Source: Parascedosporium putredinis | Lineage: Eukaryota > Ascomycota > Sordariomycetes > Microascales > Microascaceae | Reading direction: 5' to 3' | DNA: 64,000 nucleotides | Assembly (NCBI GenBank): GCA_949357655.1 | Contig: CASHTG010000012.1 | Location: forward strand, 2,728,001 to 2,792,000 | In this document: piece after piece, positions 1 through 12,804 of the stretch | Numbering within the stretch: position 1 is the stretch's first letter | How the letters are laid out: each line of letters begins with the position of its first letter | Notes under the pieces: generated by a model | Told to the model about the DNA's origin: nothing | Seen by the model: only the letters and a program-made list of their open reading frames with translations | Database searches by the model: none | Position numbers and translations under genes: made by a program

Positions 1-3000
1 GAGCTGCTTCAGCTCGATTCGCCCGAAATGCGGGCCGTTATGGAAGACGCGAAGCCCCGATCGCCCCTCATGTCCTCCAACGGCACTTGGTTCAAGGAGG
101 AAACGACGAGGGATCTTCTCAAGGCCGTAGTGTGGGAGTGCCTTAACGAGCCCCTACGCTTCAGCCAGGCATTCGAGAGCTGCGCGCAAGCTGCCAAGTC
201 GTTTCGAGGACGCCACTGCCTCATTATCCCACACGGGCCAACTCAGGCCGCCGAGACCCTCGCCAAGGTTGTCGAGGCCGAGACTACGCTCGTGGTGGAC
301 GTCGTGAAGGGTTTAAAGATTCACAAGGAGAGCATCGGCTCCTCCATCGGCAACCACGGCCCCCAGCTTGGGCGGTGCCGTCTCGCAATCGTCGGTATGG
401 CTGGGAGGTTCCCTGATGCGGCTAGCCACGAAAAGCTTTGGGAGCTTCTGGCAAAGGGACTCGATGTCCATAGGGTCGTGCCCAAGGATCGCTTCCCTGT
501 CGAGACCCACGTCGACCCCACTGGCAAGGCCGTCAACACTAGCCACACGCCTTACGGATGTTGGATTGAGGAACCCGGTCTCTTCGATCCCCGTTTCTTT
601 AACATGTCCCCGCGTGAGGCTTTCCAAACCGACCCAATGCAGCGGATGGCCATGACAACTGCATATGAGGCGCTTGAGATGTCTGGATACGTGCCCAATA
701 GGACGCCATCTACGCAGCTTGACAGAATCGGCACCTTCTACGGCCAAACCTCCGATGACTGGCGAGAAATCAATGCCGCGCAGGAGGTGGACACTTATTT
801 CATCACCGGCGGTGTTCGAGCCTTTGGGCCTGGCCGAATCAATTATCACTTCGGTTTCAGTGGTCCCAGTCTGTGCATTGACACTGCCTGCTCGTCAAGC
901 GCGGCTGCGCTTCAAGTAGCGTGCACGTCCCTGTGGTCGAACGAGTGTGACACTGCAATCGTTGGTGGCCTCTCGTGCATGACGAACTCGGACATCTTTT
1001 CTGGTCTGAGCAGAGGACAATTCCTTTCCAAAAGGGTCCTTGCGCGACCTTTGACAATGGCGCTGATGGATACTGCCGCGCCGACGCGTGCGCTTCCGTA
1101 ATCGTCAAGCGTCTCGACGACGCGCTTGCTGAAAAGGATAACGTTTTGGCCGTTATTCTTGGCACTTCCACCAACCACTCGGCCGATGCCATTTCCATCA
1201 CCCATCCTCACGGACCAACTCAATCCGTGCTCTCGAGGGCTATCCTCGACGAGGCTGGTGTCGATCCTCTCGATGTTGACTATGTCGAGATGCATGGTAC
1301 CGGCACGCAGGCTGGCGATGGTACAGAGATGGTTAGTGTCACCAACGTCTTCGCTCCCGCCAAGAGAAAGCGGCCGGCCGACCGCCCGCTTTATCTCGGC
1401 GCAGTCAAAAGTAATGTGGGCCACGGCGAGGCCGCTTCAGGCGTAACCGCGCTCATCAAGGTTCTCATGATGCTCCAGAAGAATTCCATTCCGCCCCATG
1501 TTGGTATCAAGGGGAGATCAACAAGACTTTTCCCGCAGATCTATCCGAGAGGAATGTCAACATTGCTTTTCACATGACTCCGTTTGTGAGGAACGACGGA
1601 AAGCCGAGGAAGATCTTTGTGAACAATTTCAGTGCCGCGGGCGGTAACACTGGTCTTCTCCTTGAGGAAGCTCCTAAATACGAGCCGGCCCTCGAGGATC
1701 CACGCTCGACACATATCATTACGGTGACTGGGAAATCCAAGTCTGCCATGATCCGCAATGCTGAAGGCCTCGTCGCGTGGATGGATAAGAACCCTAGCAC
1801 ACCCGTCTCGCACGTGGCATACAGCACAACCGCACGCCGTATCCAGCATTACTGGCGTATGAACGTGGCGGCATCCGACCTCTCCGAAGCTCAGGTCCTG
1901 ATCAAGGACAGACTCAAGGAAAACTTTGTTCCCATCTCTACAGAACAACCAAAGGTCGTCTTCCTCTTCACTGGCCAGGGTTCTCACTATGCCGGTCTCG
2001 GAAAAGACCTCTATGCCCATTTCAGCGTGTTCAGGAGGCTATCAATGAGTTCAACAAGCTCGCCCTCCTCCACCAACTCCCGTCTTTCCTTCCGCTCATC
2101 GACGGCAGTGAGCCTGATGTTCAGAAGCTTTCTCCAGTCGTGGTTCAGCTCGGTCTCTGCTGTTTCGAGATGGCCCTTGCCCGGCTCTGGGAGTCTTGGG
2201 GCGTCCGGCCCGGTGCCGTTCTCGGTCACTCCCTTGGAGAGTATGCCGCCCTCAATGTCGCGGGCGTTTTGTCCGCCAGCGATACAATTTACCTAGTCGG
2301 TAGCAGGGCCCAGCTCCTCATTGAAAAGTGCACGGCGGGAACGCACGCCATGTTGGCTGTCCAAGGTCCTGTTTCGGCTGTTAAAGAGGCTTTGGGACCA
2401 CTCGGCGAACTCGTCAATGTTGCCTGCATCAATGGACCTAGGAGACGGTCCTGAGCGGCACCGCCGAAGAGATTGTTGAAATCTCCGAGCTTCTTAGCAC
2501 CGCGGGCTATAAGTGCACGCAGCTCAAGGTTCCATTTGCCTTCCACTCCGCCCAGGTTGAGCCTATCTTGGATGACTTCGAGTACCTGTCTCAGTCCGTC
2601 GTTTTCCAGCGTCCCAAGGTAGCCGTCGTCTCTCCTCTCCTCGGAAAGCTTGTGGAGCAGGAGTCAATCAATCCCGCCTACCTACGCAATCATGCTCGGG
2701 ATGCCGTCGACTTCCTTGGCGCTCTTGTGTCTGCTCAGGAGGCTGGCGTCATTGATGAGAAGACGGTTTGGCTCGAGGTCGGACCCCACCCGGTATGTTC
2801 GAACATGATCAAAGCCGCCTTTGGTGCTTCCACCATTGCCGTGCCTACGCTCCGCCGCAATGAAGCCACCTACAAGATCCTTCACGCAAGCCTTTGCACT
2901 CTTCATAGCGCCGGCCTGAACATCGACTGGACCGAATACCACAAAGACTTCGAGGCTTCAGTCCGCCTTCTTGATCTCCCTACCTACTCTTTCGACTACA

Positions 3001-5862
3001 AGAACTACTGGATTCAGTACACCGGAGACTGGTGTCTGACCAAGAATAGGGTTGGCACCAAGCCCGCGGCACTCATGGAGGCTCCTAAGCCCAAAATTTC
3101 CACATCCGCCGTGCACAAGGTCACGAAAGAAGAGGTAAAGGGAGACACGTGCATAATTGAGACGGAGACCAACCTTTCCAGAGAAGACATCAGGGGCGCC
3201 GTGTCAGGCCATGTGGTCAATGGTGCTCCACTCTTCCCCTCCACCATCTATGCAGAGATGGGCATGACTATCTGCGACTATGCCTACAAACTAGTGCGCC
3301 CGGAGGCTAAGAACATTGGTGTCAACATCTACGATGTTGAAGTGCCCAAGACCCTCATTTTCAACGAATCCCTGGACGCCCATATCCTCCGATGCACGGC
3401 CACATGTTATCCTGCCAAGGGCACGGCTGAGCTTGTCTTCCACACTGTGGAGAACGGCAAGAAGGTTGACCACTGCTTCTGCAAAGTAACTTACGAGGAT
3501 CCCGAGGAGTGGCTCACAGAGTTCGATCGCGTCAACTACTTGATCAAGTCTCGTGTCGACCACCTCCTTGAGGCAGAAAAGGTCGGCAAGGCATCCAAGA
3601 TTGGGAGGGGCTTGGCATACAAGCTCTTCTCAGCTCTTGTCGACTACGATGCTCCATACCGTGGTATGGAGGAGGTTGTTCTTGACAGTGATACCTGCGA
3701 GGCCACAGCAAAGATCGTTTTCCCTAAGCCAGAGAAGCCCGGAAACTGGTTCTTTAACCCTTACTGGCTGGATAGCTGCTGCCACATCTCCGGTTTCATC
3801 GTCAATGGTACCGATGCCGTTGACTCGAGGGAGCAGGTCTTCATTTCCCACGGTTGGGGATACTTGAAGCTAGCAGAGAAGCTCAATGAGAACAAGACAT
3901 ACAGGTCGTACATCAGGATGCAGCCTATCAGGGGCACCAAGATGATGTCAGGCGATGCCTACATCTTTGATGGGGACCGTATCGTCGGTGTTGTTGGCCA
4001 GATCAAGTTCCAGTCCATTCCTCGCAAGGTCCTTAACATGGTCCTCCCCCGCGGCAAGGCCCTCGCCGGCATGGCGGCTCCAGCTCCGGCTGGTAACAAG
4101 GCGCCGGTTGCTGCCTCAAAGCGCCCCGCGGCCAAGGAGAAGACGAAGCAGGTGACCCCTGCAACCATTGGCGCGGTCAACGCGAAGCTTAGGGGCTCCG
4201 TCGTGGCTGCTGTTCTGGATATCCTCGCCAAGGAGGTGGGTGTCTCGGAGGACGAGTTGGCGGACAACATTGCGTTTACCGATCTCGGCGTCGATTCGCT
4301 CATGTCGCTTACCGTGAGCGGGCGGATAAAGGAAGACCTCGATCTTGACATTGACAATCACGTCTTCGTTGACCACGCAACCATTGGCGCCTTCAAGAAG
4401 TACCTGGCCAAGTTTGAGACGCCTGAACGGAAGGAAAGCGTCAGCAGCTCGGGTGAGTCAAATTCGACAGGCTCGGATTCCGACACTCCTGAGATCGGAT
4501 CAGACTCCGACATCACCACTCCCCTCGAGGGAAGTGAGGATGGTTCGGTTAAGGGAGGCGAGTCCTCTTCGAGTGACCTTCAGGACATCGTCCGGGGCAC
4601 CATCTCCGAGGAAATGGGCGTCGAAGTAGACGAAATCATTGCCGCTCCAGATCTAGTAGCTCTCGGCATGGATTCGCTCATGAGCCTGTCCATCCTCGGC
4701 ACTCTTCGCGAGAAGACGGGTCTCGACATCCCCTCTGACTTGTTGACGGCCAATACCTCCCTCGTCGCGGTAGAGGGCCCTAGGAATCGGGCCCAAGCCC
4801 AAGCTGGCAGCCAAGTTGACCCCCAAACCTGTGACCCAGCCCGCAAAGTTGGCCTGCCCAACTGCCGCCGCCGCCGCCGCCGCCGCCCCTCGTCCCTCGC
4901 GGATCATCAACACACATCCGGGAAACACCACTGCCACCATCGTCAAGCCTCCCCGGCCGACGTCCTTTCCCGATACGCATCCCCACCGCAAGGCCACCAG
5001 CGTTCTCCTGCAAGGGAGCGTGCGCACCTCGACCAAAAACCTCTTCATGATCCCCGACGGCAGTGGCTGCGCCACCAGCTACACCGAGATCAGCGCCATC
5101 TCCCCTGACTGGGCGGTATGGGGCATGTTCTCCCCATTTATGAAGACGCCCGAGGAGTTCAACTGCGGCGTCTACGGCATGGCCCAAAAGTTTATCACCG
5201 AAGTCAAGCGCAGGCAGCCGACTGGGCCTTACTCCTTTGCAGGCTGGTCAGCGGGCGGCGTCATAGCCTTCGAGATGGTTAACCAACTCGTCAAGGCCGG
5301 CGATGTTGTGGATAATCTCATCATCATCGATGCGCCCTGTCCCGTAACTATCGAGCCCCTTCCTCGCAGCCTTCATTCCTGGTTCGCGACAATTGGCCTG
5401 CTCGGTGATGGCGATAGCTCCAAGATCCCGCACTGGCTTCTCCCTCACTTCGCTGCCAGCGTCACCGCCCTCAGCAACTACACCGCAGAGGCCATCCCAG
5501 ATGACAAGTGCCCCAGGGTAACCGCCATCTGGTGCGAGGACGGCGTGTGCAAGTTGCCTACCGACCCCCGTCCGGACCCCTATCCCACAGGCCATGCCTT
5601 GTTCCTGCTGGACAATCGTACCGATTTCGGTCCGAACAGATGGGACGAGTATCTCGATTACAACAAGATCCAGACAGCTCACATGCCTGGCAACCATTTC
5701 TCTATGATGCATGGTGACCTCGTAAGTTCCTCCCCGCTAGACGCCGGCGGTAATGTCTTAATATCTTCCCTATTCAGAATACGGTTTGCTAACCTTGCTT
5801 TCTCCCCTCGATAGGCAAAGAGACTTGGCGATATCATAAGGCAGGCTGTCACTGACGCCTAA
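1..5862 (+). CDS. PKS1: Non-reducing polyketide synthase, 1,3,6,8-tetrahydroxynaphthalene (melanin) synthase, 5' end outside window
   Basis: Iterative type I PKS that condenses malonyl units and cyclises them to T4HN, the first DHN-melanin precursor. The window opens in the C-terminal part of the SAT domain (1-290). KS follows at about 380-1680, with active-site Cys at 889-891 (DTACSSS) and His at 1293 and 1422. AT is at about 1950-2840, with GHSLG Ser at 2230. The product-template domain spans about 3140-4050, with His 3210 and Asp 3771. Two tandem ACPs carry pantetheine Ser at 4296 and 4674, joined by a Ser/Gly/Asp/Glu linker. A thioesterase/Claisen cyclase closes the protein (GWSAGG Ser 5248, His 5695). 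One phase-0 intron lies at 5722-5814 and the stop at 5860-5862. The frame breaks near 1033, 1512, 2034 and 2440 (one base short each) and 4775 (one extra or two missing), while conserved sequence continues. The SAT-KS-AT-PT-ACP-ACP-TE order fits PKS1/ALB1-type synthases. Confidence 0.95.
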
Positions 5863-8792
5863 CTGCCGTTACCTTTCCCTTCTTTCTCATTTCCCATTTT
5901 CCTTTGTCCCTCCCCGGGTTTCCTTTTCGTTCATGTCTTGATTTCTGCACCTGCAAGCCGTTGTATATGAGGTGGCGATGGAAAATTGTCTTCCCTGGCT
6001 CCAAGCACAGATCATATTCCTTTTCCTTTTCTTTTTTGTTAACATTGGAACCTTGATTACGCGTCCTTATCTCTTGTTTCCTTCCTTTCTCTTTGCCGTC
6101 TTTCGTGACAATCTGCCACCAAGGCAGATTCAACCATGACCCTTCCACTCGATGATATCGACTGATGGGTGACGCACTATCAATTTGCAGCTCAGATCAA
6201 TGCTGCTTTGCATTTCAACAGATCCCAGCCTTGTTTTTCAACCCCTTTCCAACGCTTTTATATCATGTTTCTAGTCGGATTTGTTGGTTTTGGTTTTGCT
6301 TGTTTATAGCCAGAGTGGGTGGACGCGGCGCCATAAAGACACGGGATATATCTTTTCTCTCATCTCTCTTTCTTTTCTCTCCTTCCTTACTTTCTTTCAC
6401 CCGCTTATTGGAATTTCTTGTCTTGTGTTGTTGCCCTTGAACTAAGTCGTCTGTGTTTCATGTGTTGCCCTCTTTCTCTCCATGCGTCTGTTCAAGTCTA
6501 CCTTGTTTGTCTTTGTCTATTCGGTCTGAAGCAAAGTTAATATATTTGCTCGAGCTTCAATCTTTTTCTTCTTCATTCTCCCTTTTCTCCAATCTCCTTC
6601 TCTTCTCTTCAAATGGTTCGGAAATTTTCTCATTTGCTTCTTTTCATTCGACATTAGTTTTTACTTTTTACTTTTGGGGCCTTCCCTCTTGCTTCTTCTT
6701 CTTCGTGGTCTCGACTTTTTCAACTGTCAACCCCAAGTCATCAGTTGACTCGATCTGATGCATCATTCTTTACTAGGACTCTCCAAGGCCATAAAAGGCC
6801 TTGTTTTTCTTTCTTTGTTCACTTCTCAACTCTCCCTCTTCTCGCCCACAGTCTTCACTTTTCCATAGTTTTCTGTTGCAATACAGGCTACATAGCGATA
6901 GATACTACAATGAAGGGCCGCCCAAGGCTCGCTTAAATTACAACCATGTGCTCCCGGTTGCGCCCACGAGTGAATGCTGCATTCGCAGGGTATTTCCCTA
7001 CGTTGTCCGCACAGCATGTACCTCTTTACTACATGTCTCTCTAGCCGTTAGCACGGGAATCCGGCGAGGTTGGTCTAAGTATAGGTGTGGTGCATGCATG
7101 CCCCGGGACTTTGTTCCCTTTTTCCGTCTACCGTAGATATGACCTCGCCACCACGAAATGCCGAAGTTGGAAGGGAAGAAAGCAGTAGAGGGTGGGGGCA
7201 GGGGAGACTGGCCCGCTGTTGTCCTTCTCCACGTCTACCTACAAGGTAATGATCTGTGTGCATCTCTCCTGAGCTGTGCCACCCATCTCAGGCCCCTGAG
7301 GAGTTGAGGCATCCTCTATAGATGCATGGGAGCATAATAGATTGACGGAGACAAGGGCCGCATGATGGAAGCGAGCCCTAGCGATGGCTCGTATCGGTGA
7401 GCAAGATACAAAAGCAGGTACAGCTATCCTTTCTTGTGGGAGGTGGCCCTACTGTGCCGCCTTTGTTTTCTTTTCTCTTTCATCCTTTTTTTCTTTCCGA
7501 GTTTGGGAATATCCTAATGGCTCCCATTGTTCTATGCCATAATATAAAGGTTGCCCCCTCCCCGAAGTCACACTTTTGTCAAAGAACTCTCGGGGGCTGT
7601 CGATACAGTAGAGGCCTCTAATTTCCTCTAAAGCGCGTTGTATATCACGGTAAGTAAAACAGTCAGTCGCATCAACGTACCAATGCCAGCAAGAGTATGG
7701 AAGACGTGTCAAGAAGCCGGACAGTGGTAAGCCCCTGGCTGACAGCGAGTACGTATTGCACGCTCTCGCGCGGCCTTGGCAGGGTGGAAGACGTACGATT
7801 GGCCATGCGTGACCTGTTTTCTATTTCCTTTGAGAGGAATGGTAGCGTAGGATGGGTCGGCAAAGCTCGTGCAGAACATCATGATTAACAATTATCCGCT
7901 GCACTTCCTGCGGACGAGTTAAGGAGGAACAAGTAGATGACTGGCGGCGTGGCCTTAGGGCGAGACTCGCGTGGGAGGCGATCTTGCGTCCAAATTTGGA
8001 GGGGAGGCCTAGAGAGTCTACATATCGCACCCAGATCTTTCAATGCCCTCAGAGCGCTCCGTGTATAGTGAATGTAGGATCAAAGGCTCGATAAAGCAGA
8101 GTCACAACATGATCTCCTCGATCCATATCTTGAGATATCCTAGTTGTAGGCTGCACCTCGATCCCTTCATCTGCGTTTCAAAACATTTCGACATACGTGA
8201 GAGTGCTTCCCAAGGGGCCCCATTGCCTAGAACGAGGAATAGAGATACTGAAAGGTATGTCTACTCGCCAAACGAGGGCCCGGCTATTCTGCCTAGTACC
8301 ACCGTGCTGCTGTTGGCAGAATGGCAAGACGGTCCCGAGCTCAAGAAATGAGCACTGGAGGATGTGCGATCCGTCCCCCGTTGCGCCCACTACATGGGAC
8401 GGAACCCATGTCGAACCATGAAACCCATTTTCCGGGCGCGCACCAATGTATACATGTAGGACCGGAGAGTACGTGAAGGGGAATATGGAAGTTCAAACAC
8501 ACGCCCATATCCTGGCATCGTGTTTTCACACGTTAACAGGCCAGTCCGCCTCAATAAAAGGATTTGATGCTAAACCACCTCCTTAGACACATGGAGTCAT
8601 AAGGAGCCTGGTTCCTGTAAAGCAACGGCGCCTGATGACCACCTAACCGAGAGGCGCCGCGGCGTACTATTGACGGGTAGGAATTGTCGTTTATACTACC
8701 GATGCCAGTGAGGCTTGCCCAATAGAGCGGAATCGCACTTTTTCCCTCGCACAAGATACGGTGGATGGACGGACGCACACTCGCACTAAGCA

Positions 8793-8828
8793 CCTTGCCT
8801 AAGGACCTTGCCTAAGGACCTTGCCTAG
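8793..8828. repeat. 13-bp tandem repeat, 2.8 copies
   Basis: Unit CCTTGCCTAAGGA occurs at 8793-8805 and 8806-8818, with a partial third copy at 8819-8828. No function is visible. Confidence 0.85.
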
Positions 8829-11190
8829 TTACACACTTGCGAGGAGCAAACTATCAAGGCATGACATCATGCGACGAAAAAGTTTGGGCTGAAGATGATT
8901 TTGATGCTCGTCCTATGGTCGGAATATCCAGTGGATGGCATACGAACTCCACCGTGCACTTTCTACTTCGTACATCATTTCGTATATTTACGTCTGCGCG
9001 CTTTTCTCCGACGTCTGGGGCTTTGAATCAACAAAAGCAGGCGCATTCCAATCGACCAAAGAAGAAGTGAAGCCAGTCCGAAAGGGAAGGGGAAGTGAGT
9101 AAAAGGAAAGAAAGGCGATGAAGAAAAAAAAAAAAAGAAAGCAGGAAAAAAGGAAAAAGAAAAAGAAAAAGGAAAAAAGAATTATGGCAGGCACTTCCCA
9201 TTGGAGGTGGGGCATATCACAGTGTACGAAGTAAGCACGACATCAGATTCCCTTCTCTTCGAGGCACCGAGGCTCGCTCAATGGTCAAGCAGAGTCGATT
9301 ATGTCTCAGGTGAAGCTAGCGTCGCTTGGGTCATGGCAAAGAGGGCGGAGGGGGCAGAGGTGGCAAAAGGGGACAAAGGGGAAGTTTGGTCCGTACTATC
9401 TTCCCGATGGAGTGGCCGACCCAGAGTCGCATGCGTCCATTGATCCAGGGCAACCGGTTACAGCGTTCCCGTCAAACAGCTCTCTGCAATGGAACCACAC
9501 CAGCGCCTCCGGCCTCCGGGATAAAGGGCCTCTTTGTTTTGGGATCGGTTCTGGTTACGTATGCAGTTTGGAACTCTGGCTTAATCCCAACGACGTCTCA
9601 AATCCTTGCTGAGCCCGTCATGCGCGAGTCTGGAGAGGCCTGGGGTTATGCGCCCACCTTAATCTTGTTTCCTGTCCTCGTTGTCTTCGACCGAAGTCGT
9701 GCATGTGATACGATTCGTGAATACGGCGTCGCAGGCTCCTGTAACGTATGCCGGATTAATTGCGCCCTCGGTGAGGGCGGGTGGCCTTCCCACAGCTCGA
9801 GTGAGCTCCCGTCCCGGTATCGAAATCAGTGGGGCTGAATGACAGACCAGGGGGATTCTCGGACAAGACATTGAACATGACACCGCCCAACCCAACCCAA
9901 CCAGACTGGCTAGGGGTGAATAATAACACCACCACCACCACCACTACCAACACTGGGTCCAATGGATAGAGGAATACCAAGGTAGTGGAGGGCAAACTAA
10001 ATTTAAGTGCTTTCAATGTTGCAATCTACGTCTCCGTCCAGGCACGACCCACCGCCCCACCGGCTTGATAGTCAAAATTGATCCTAGGGGCATCAGCTGC
10101 CACCAGCTCGTGGCTATAACGGTCCCGCCTACCGCGTATTATCTTCATTTCAAAACAAGCCCTGTTGGATGGGGCCAATTTCGAGCTTGGGGTCATCAAC
10201 ATCAGATGGTACCTTCTCTCTTGCTCTGAGGAAAGGGGAGGTGCCCTCCACTGATCCGCCACTGATCGACCAACGAGGGTTCCTCAAGCCTCATGTCAAG
10301 AGGGATCGTCATGATGCTGGGCAGGGAACCCCTTCTAACAGATGTTTTATGGTTTCGCCTTAGTCCCATCATCATCAGTAAGATTTTCAGGGCAGGTCGT
10401 TCCCGCCCCAGGCCCCACCCCAAGACTGGCTCGAAATGGCTCAGACAGACGTGGCAGTTTCTCCGTGCGAGCTTGATCAGCCGCAAGGTCCTGCCGTTTT
10501 TCACCTTTTTCCCCCACTGTCTTCATTTCTCTATCATTTCCTCCCTTCTTCTATTATCTTTCCTTTTTTTTTTTTTTTTTTCCTATTTCTCGTCTCTTCC
10601 ATTTCTCCCAATCCCTTTCTCCGTGTGATTGTCTACACTAGGTGGTGTTAGGGGTACCTATTTTCCGCTTGCCCTGCTTCCAGCCTCAAGTTTTTCCTGC
10701 ATCTAGAACGAAGTGCGTTTTGCGCGCGTCCGGGATGGGCTATAGCCGACGAGCCTATGCTTATTGATGTATAAACCCGGATCTTCGCTGCTAGGGGTGT
10801 TGCTTGTCCCGCCCTCGCTGGCTTAAATCATCTTGACTGTGTAGGTGAGGTGTGTGCTCGAAGCAAGAGCAATCATATCGTATTGACTTGCTTGGGTTCT
10901 CTGTAGCACACCATGTATTTCTGTGTATTGATTGATTAGGATTAGGATTACCTCTCGTTCATTTTTTTCTCCCCCTTCCCCTTCCCCTTCCCCGCTCTCT
11001 CCCTCAACCCCTTCTCTTTCCCCTGTTGGTACCACTGCCCTTTAGTAAGGGCAGTTCATCTACGAACCTGGCATTGATCCATGGATCAAAACCTCCGCTA
11101 GCCTGACGTGACGGCTTGAAAGGGGAGGCTCGTCGTTGCCGTCGCGAGGATGAGGCCTGGTAATATAAATGGCCAAGTATGGATATGGGG

Positions 11191-11230
11191 GAAGTGGAAG
11201 TGGAAGTGGAGGTGGAGGTGGAGGTGGGGG
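11191..11230. repeat. GTGGAA/GTGGAG hexamer repeat
   Basis: An imperfect hexanucleotide run of GTGGAA changes to GTGGAG, giving a purine-rich plus strand with many GG pairs. It is intergenic, about 1.6 kb before the AflR-like gene. Confidence 0.8.
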
Positions 11231-11795
11231 AAGGGGACGAGGGCCCAGCAAAACGAGCCGGGGCCGTTGTGCCGCATTGGACGCACCATGCTCATGGCTG
11301 CGCTAGCAGGCTTGATTAAACCTGGCGCCTGTTTAACCGGCCGGCTGGCGTGTTCTCTTCACCGTGTTCGTCTGCTGCTGTCCCGGAGGAGACACAGCGT
11401 GAATTGCCCAGACCAACCGGACTAGACCTAGACGGCGGCGGCGGCTTGTATTCGGTTCCTCGCCCCTCGCTCAACCCTCACTCAACCCTCGCTCGTCAGC
11501 CTTGCCCCCTTGGTTGTCTTGGAAGAATTGGCTCTCTTTTCATCGTCGACACATCACTTGCGCCCGTCCCATCTTCCCATCGCGTCCAGGGACCAGGACG
11601 TAACGCAGTACCGGAACCGAGGCTGGATTGGAGCCCCCGGCCTGCTCTTTGGGGTTCCCGGATCGACGCTGTGGAGAGTTCCCCATCCTTCCAGCTTCGA
11701 GACTTTGGATGAGGCACGAACCGAGGAGAAATCCGGATGCTTCACCTCCAGGGTACTGTGCCGTCAGACCCAATTGACTGTGGCGGATCAATGGG

Positions 11796-11857
11796 AGTGC
11801 GTGTGTGCGTGTGTGCGGATGTGCGTGTGTGAGTGTGTGAGTGTGTGCGTATGTGCG
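11796..11857. repeat. Interrupted GT repeat
   Basis: An imperfect GT dinucleotide tract with GC and GA interruptions, about 950 bp upstream of the AflR-like start codon. Confidence 0.8.
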
Positions 11858-12477
11858 CCGCTTGTATTTACCGTTGATGCTTTTTTGGTTTTATTTTCGG
11901 CACCACATTTTTCCACCGCATCCATCCACTTGCGGTCGTTGGTTCCCCTTCCCTCCCCTCTCGCTCTCTCCCTCTCGCCCTCTCGCCCTCTCCATTTCCT
12001 TCTCTCTCTCCGTCCCTATCAGTCCCATCCAATCCCCTGCCGACCCTGTTCATATACGCTGATTGGATTTTGCCTCATTACTCCCACATGCAAGTCCCGT
12101 ATTAGAACTGTACATCCCGACATCCATCGCTCTCCTGCCTTTTAGATGCATACTATACTTTCTACATTAACGGATGTCTTGACCTCCACCAAACCAGCCG
12201 CACGCTTCGCTTGCCACCTACAAGCTCGCCATCCACACTCATCCCTATGAACTCTACATTTTCCCTTCTCTCCCCCTCCCTCTCTTAACCTACACCCACG
12301 CACGCACGCGGACATATACACATACAGATCCAGATACACGCAAATATACACGCTCATCACCGTTGGCATATAAGCTACTATAACACTCGGATGAGCCGCC
12401 CCTCCCCGCTTAGCTTTCCCTGGATCTCTTGAGGAAACAAGCGGCTTCCACCAAATCAAAACCTCGATTTCGTTTTC

Positions 12478-12720
12478 AAGCCTTTTTCGGGTCTTTCTTT
12501 TCTTTTCTTCTTTCTCTATCCCCCTCTCTCTCCCTCTCCCTATCTTTCCGCTTCTTATCCACTTCGCACCCTTTTCATTCTTCTTTGTTCAATTCATTTT
12601 TATTCTTCAAGATTTCATTAGGAGTTCGTTCTCTTTCGTCTCTGATTCTTGCTTTCCTTTTCCTTTCTTCCTTTCTTCTCTCTCGTCGTCTCCTTGTTTC
12701 CTTTCCCAAATCACCCACCT
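12478..12720 (+). promoter_or_regulatory. Pyrimidine-rich leader or promoter of the AflR-like gene
   Basis: A nearly continuous C/T-rich stretch ends about 85 bp before the start codon at 12805. Such CT blocks are common just upstream of start sites and in leaders of filamentous-fungal genes. No clear TATA box was seen nearby. Assignment is by position and composition only. Confidence 0.45.
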
Positions 12721-12804
12721 AATCATTGGCACGCCTCTTTACAACGTCACAAGAGGTCTCTTCCCGCTGCCTGTATCTTCTGGATCACTCATTCCAACTA
12801 CATA

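Larger units (their letters stand above)
5863..12804. other. Gene-free spacer between PKS and AflR-like regulator
   Basis: No conserved coding sequence was recognised on either strand. The part just after the PKS (5863-6730) is T/C-rich, as expected for a 3' UTR and terminator region. Further on are a CAC-triplet run (9926-9943), a poly-T run near 10563-10582, G-rich and GT-rich repeats, and pyrimidine-rich blocks (11940-12020, 12478-12720) leading into the next gene. Open frames here are low-complexity or lack any family signature. Confidence 0.6.

Noticed and set aside
1..5862. PKS as a pseudogene because of five frame breaks
   Set aside because: All catalytic residues remain and the same type of break affects essential genes such as Dbp5, so sequencing error is the simpler reading.
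11510..12145. 211-codon open frame upstream of the AflR-like gene
   Set aside because: Cys/Val and Ser/Leu runs come from GT and CT repeats; taken as promoter or leader.
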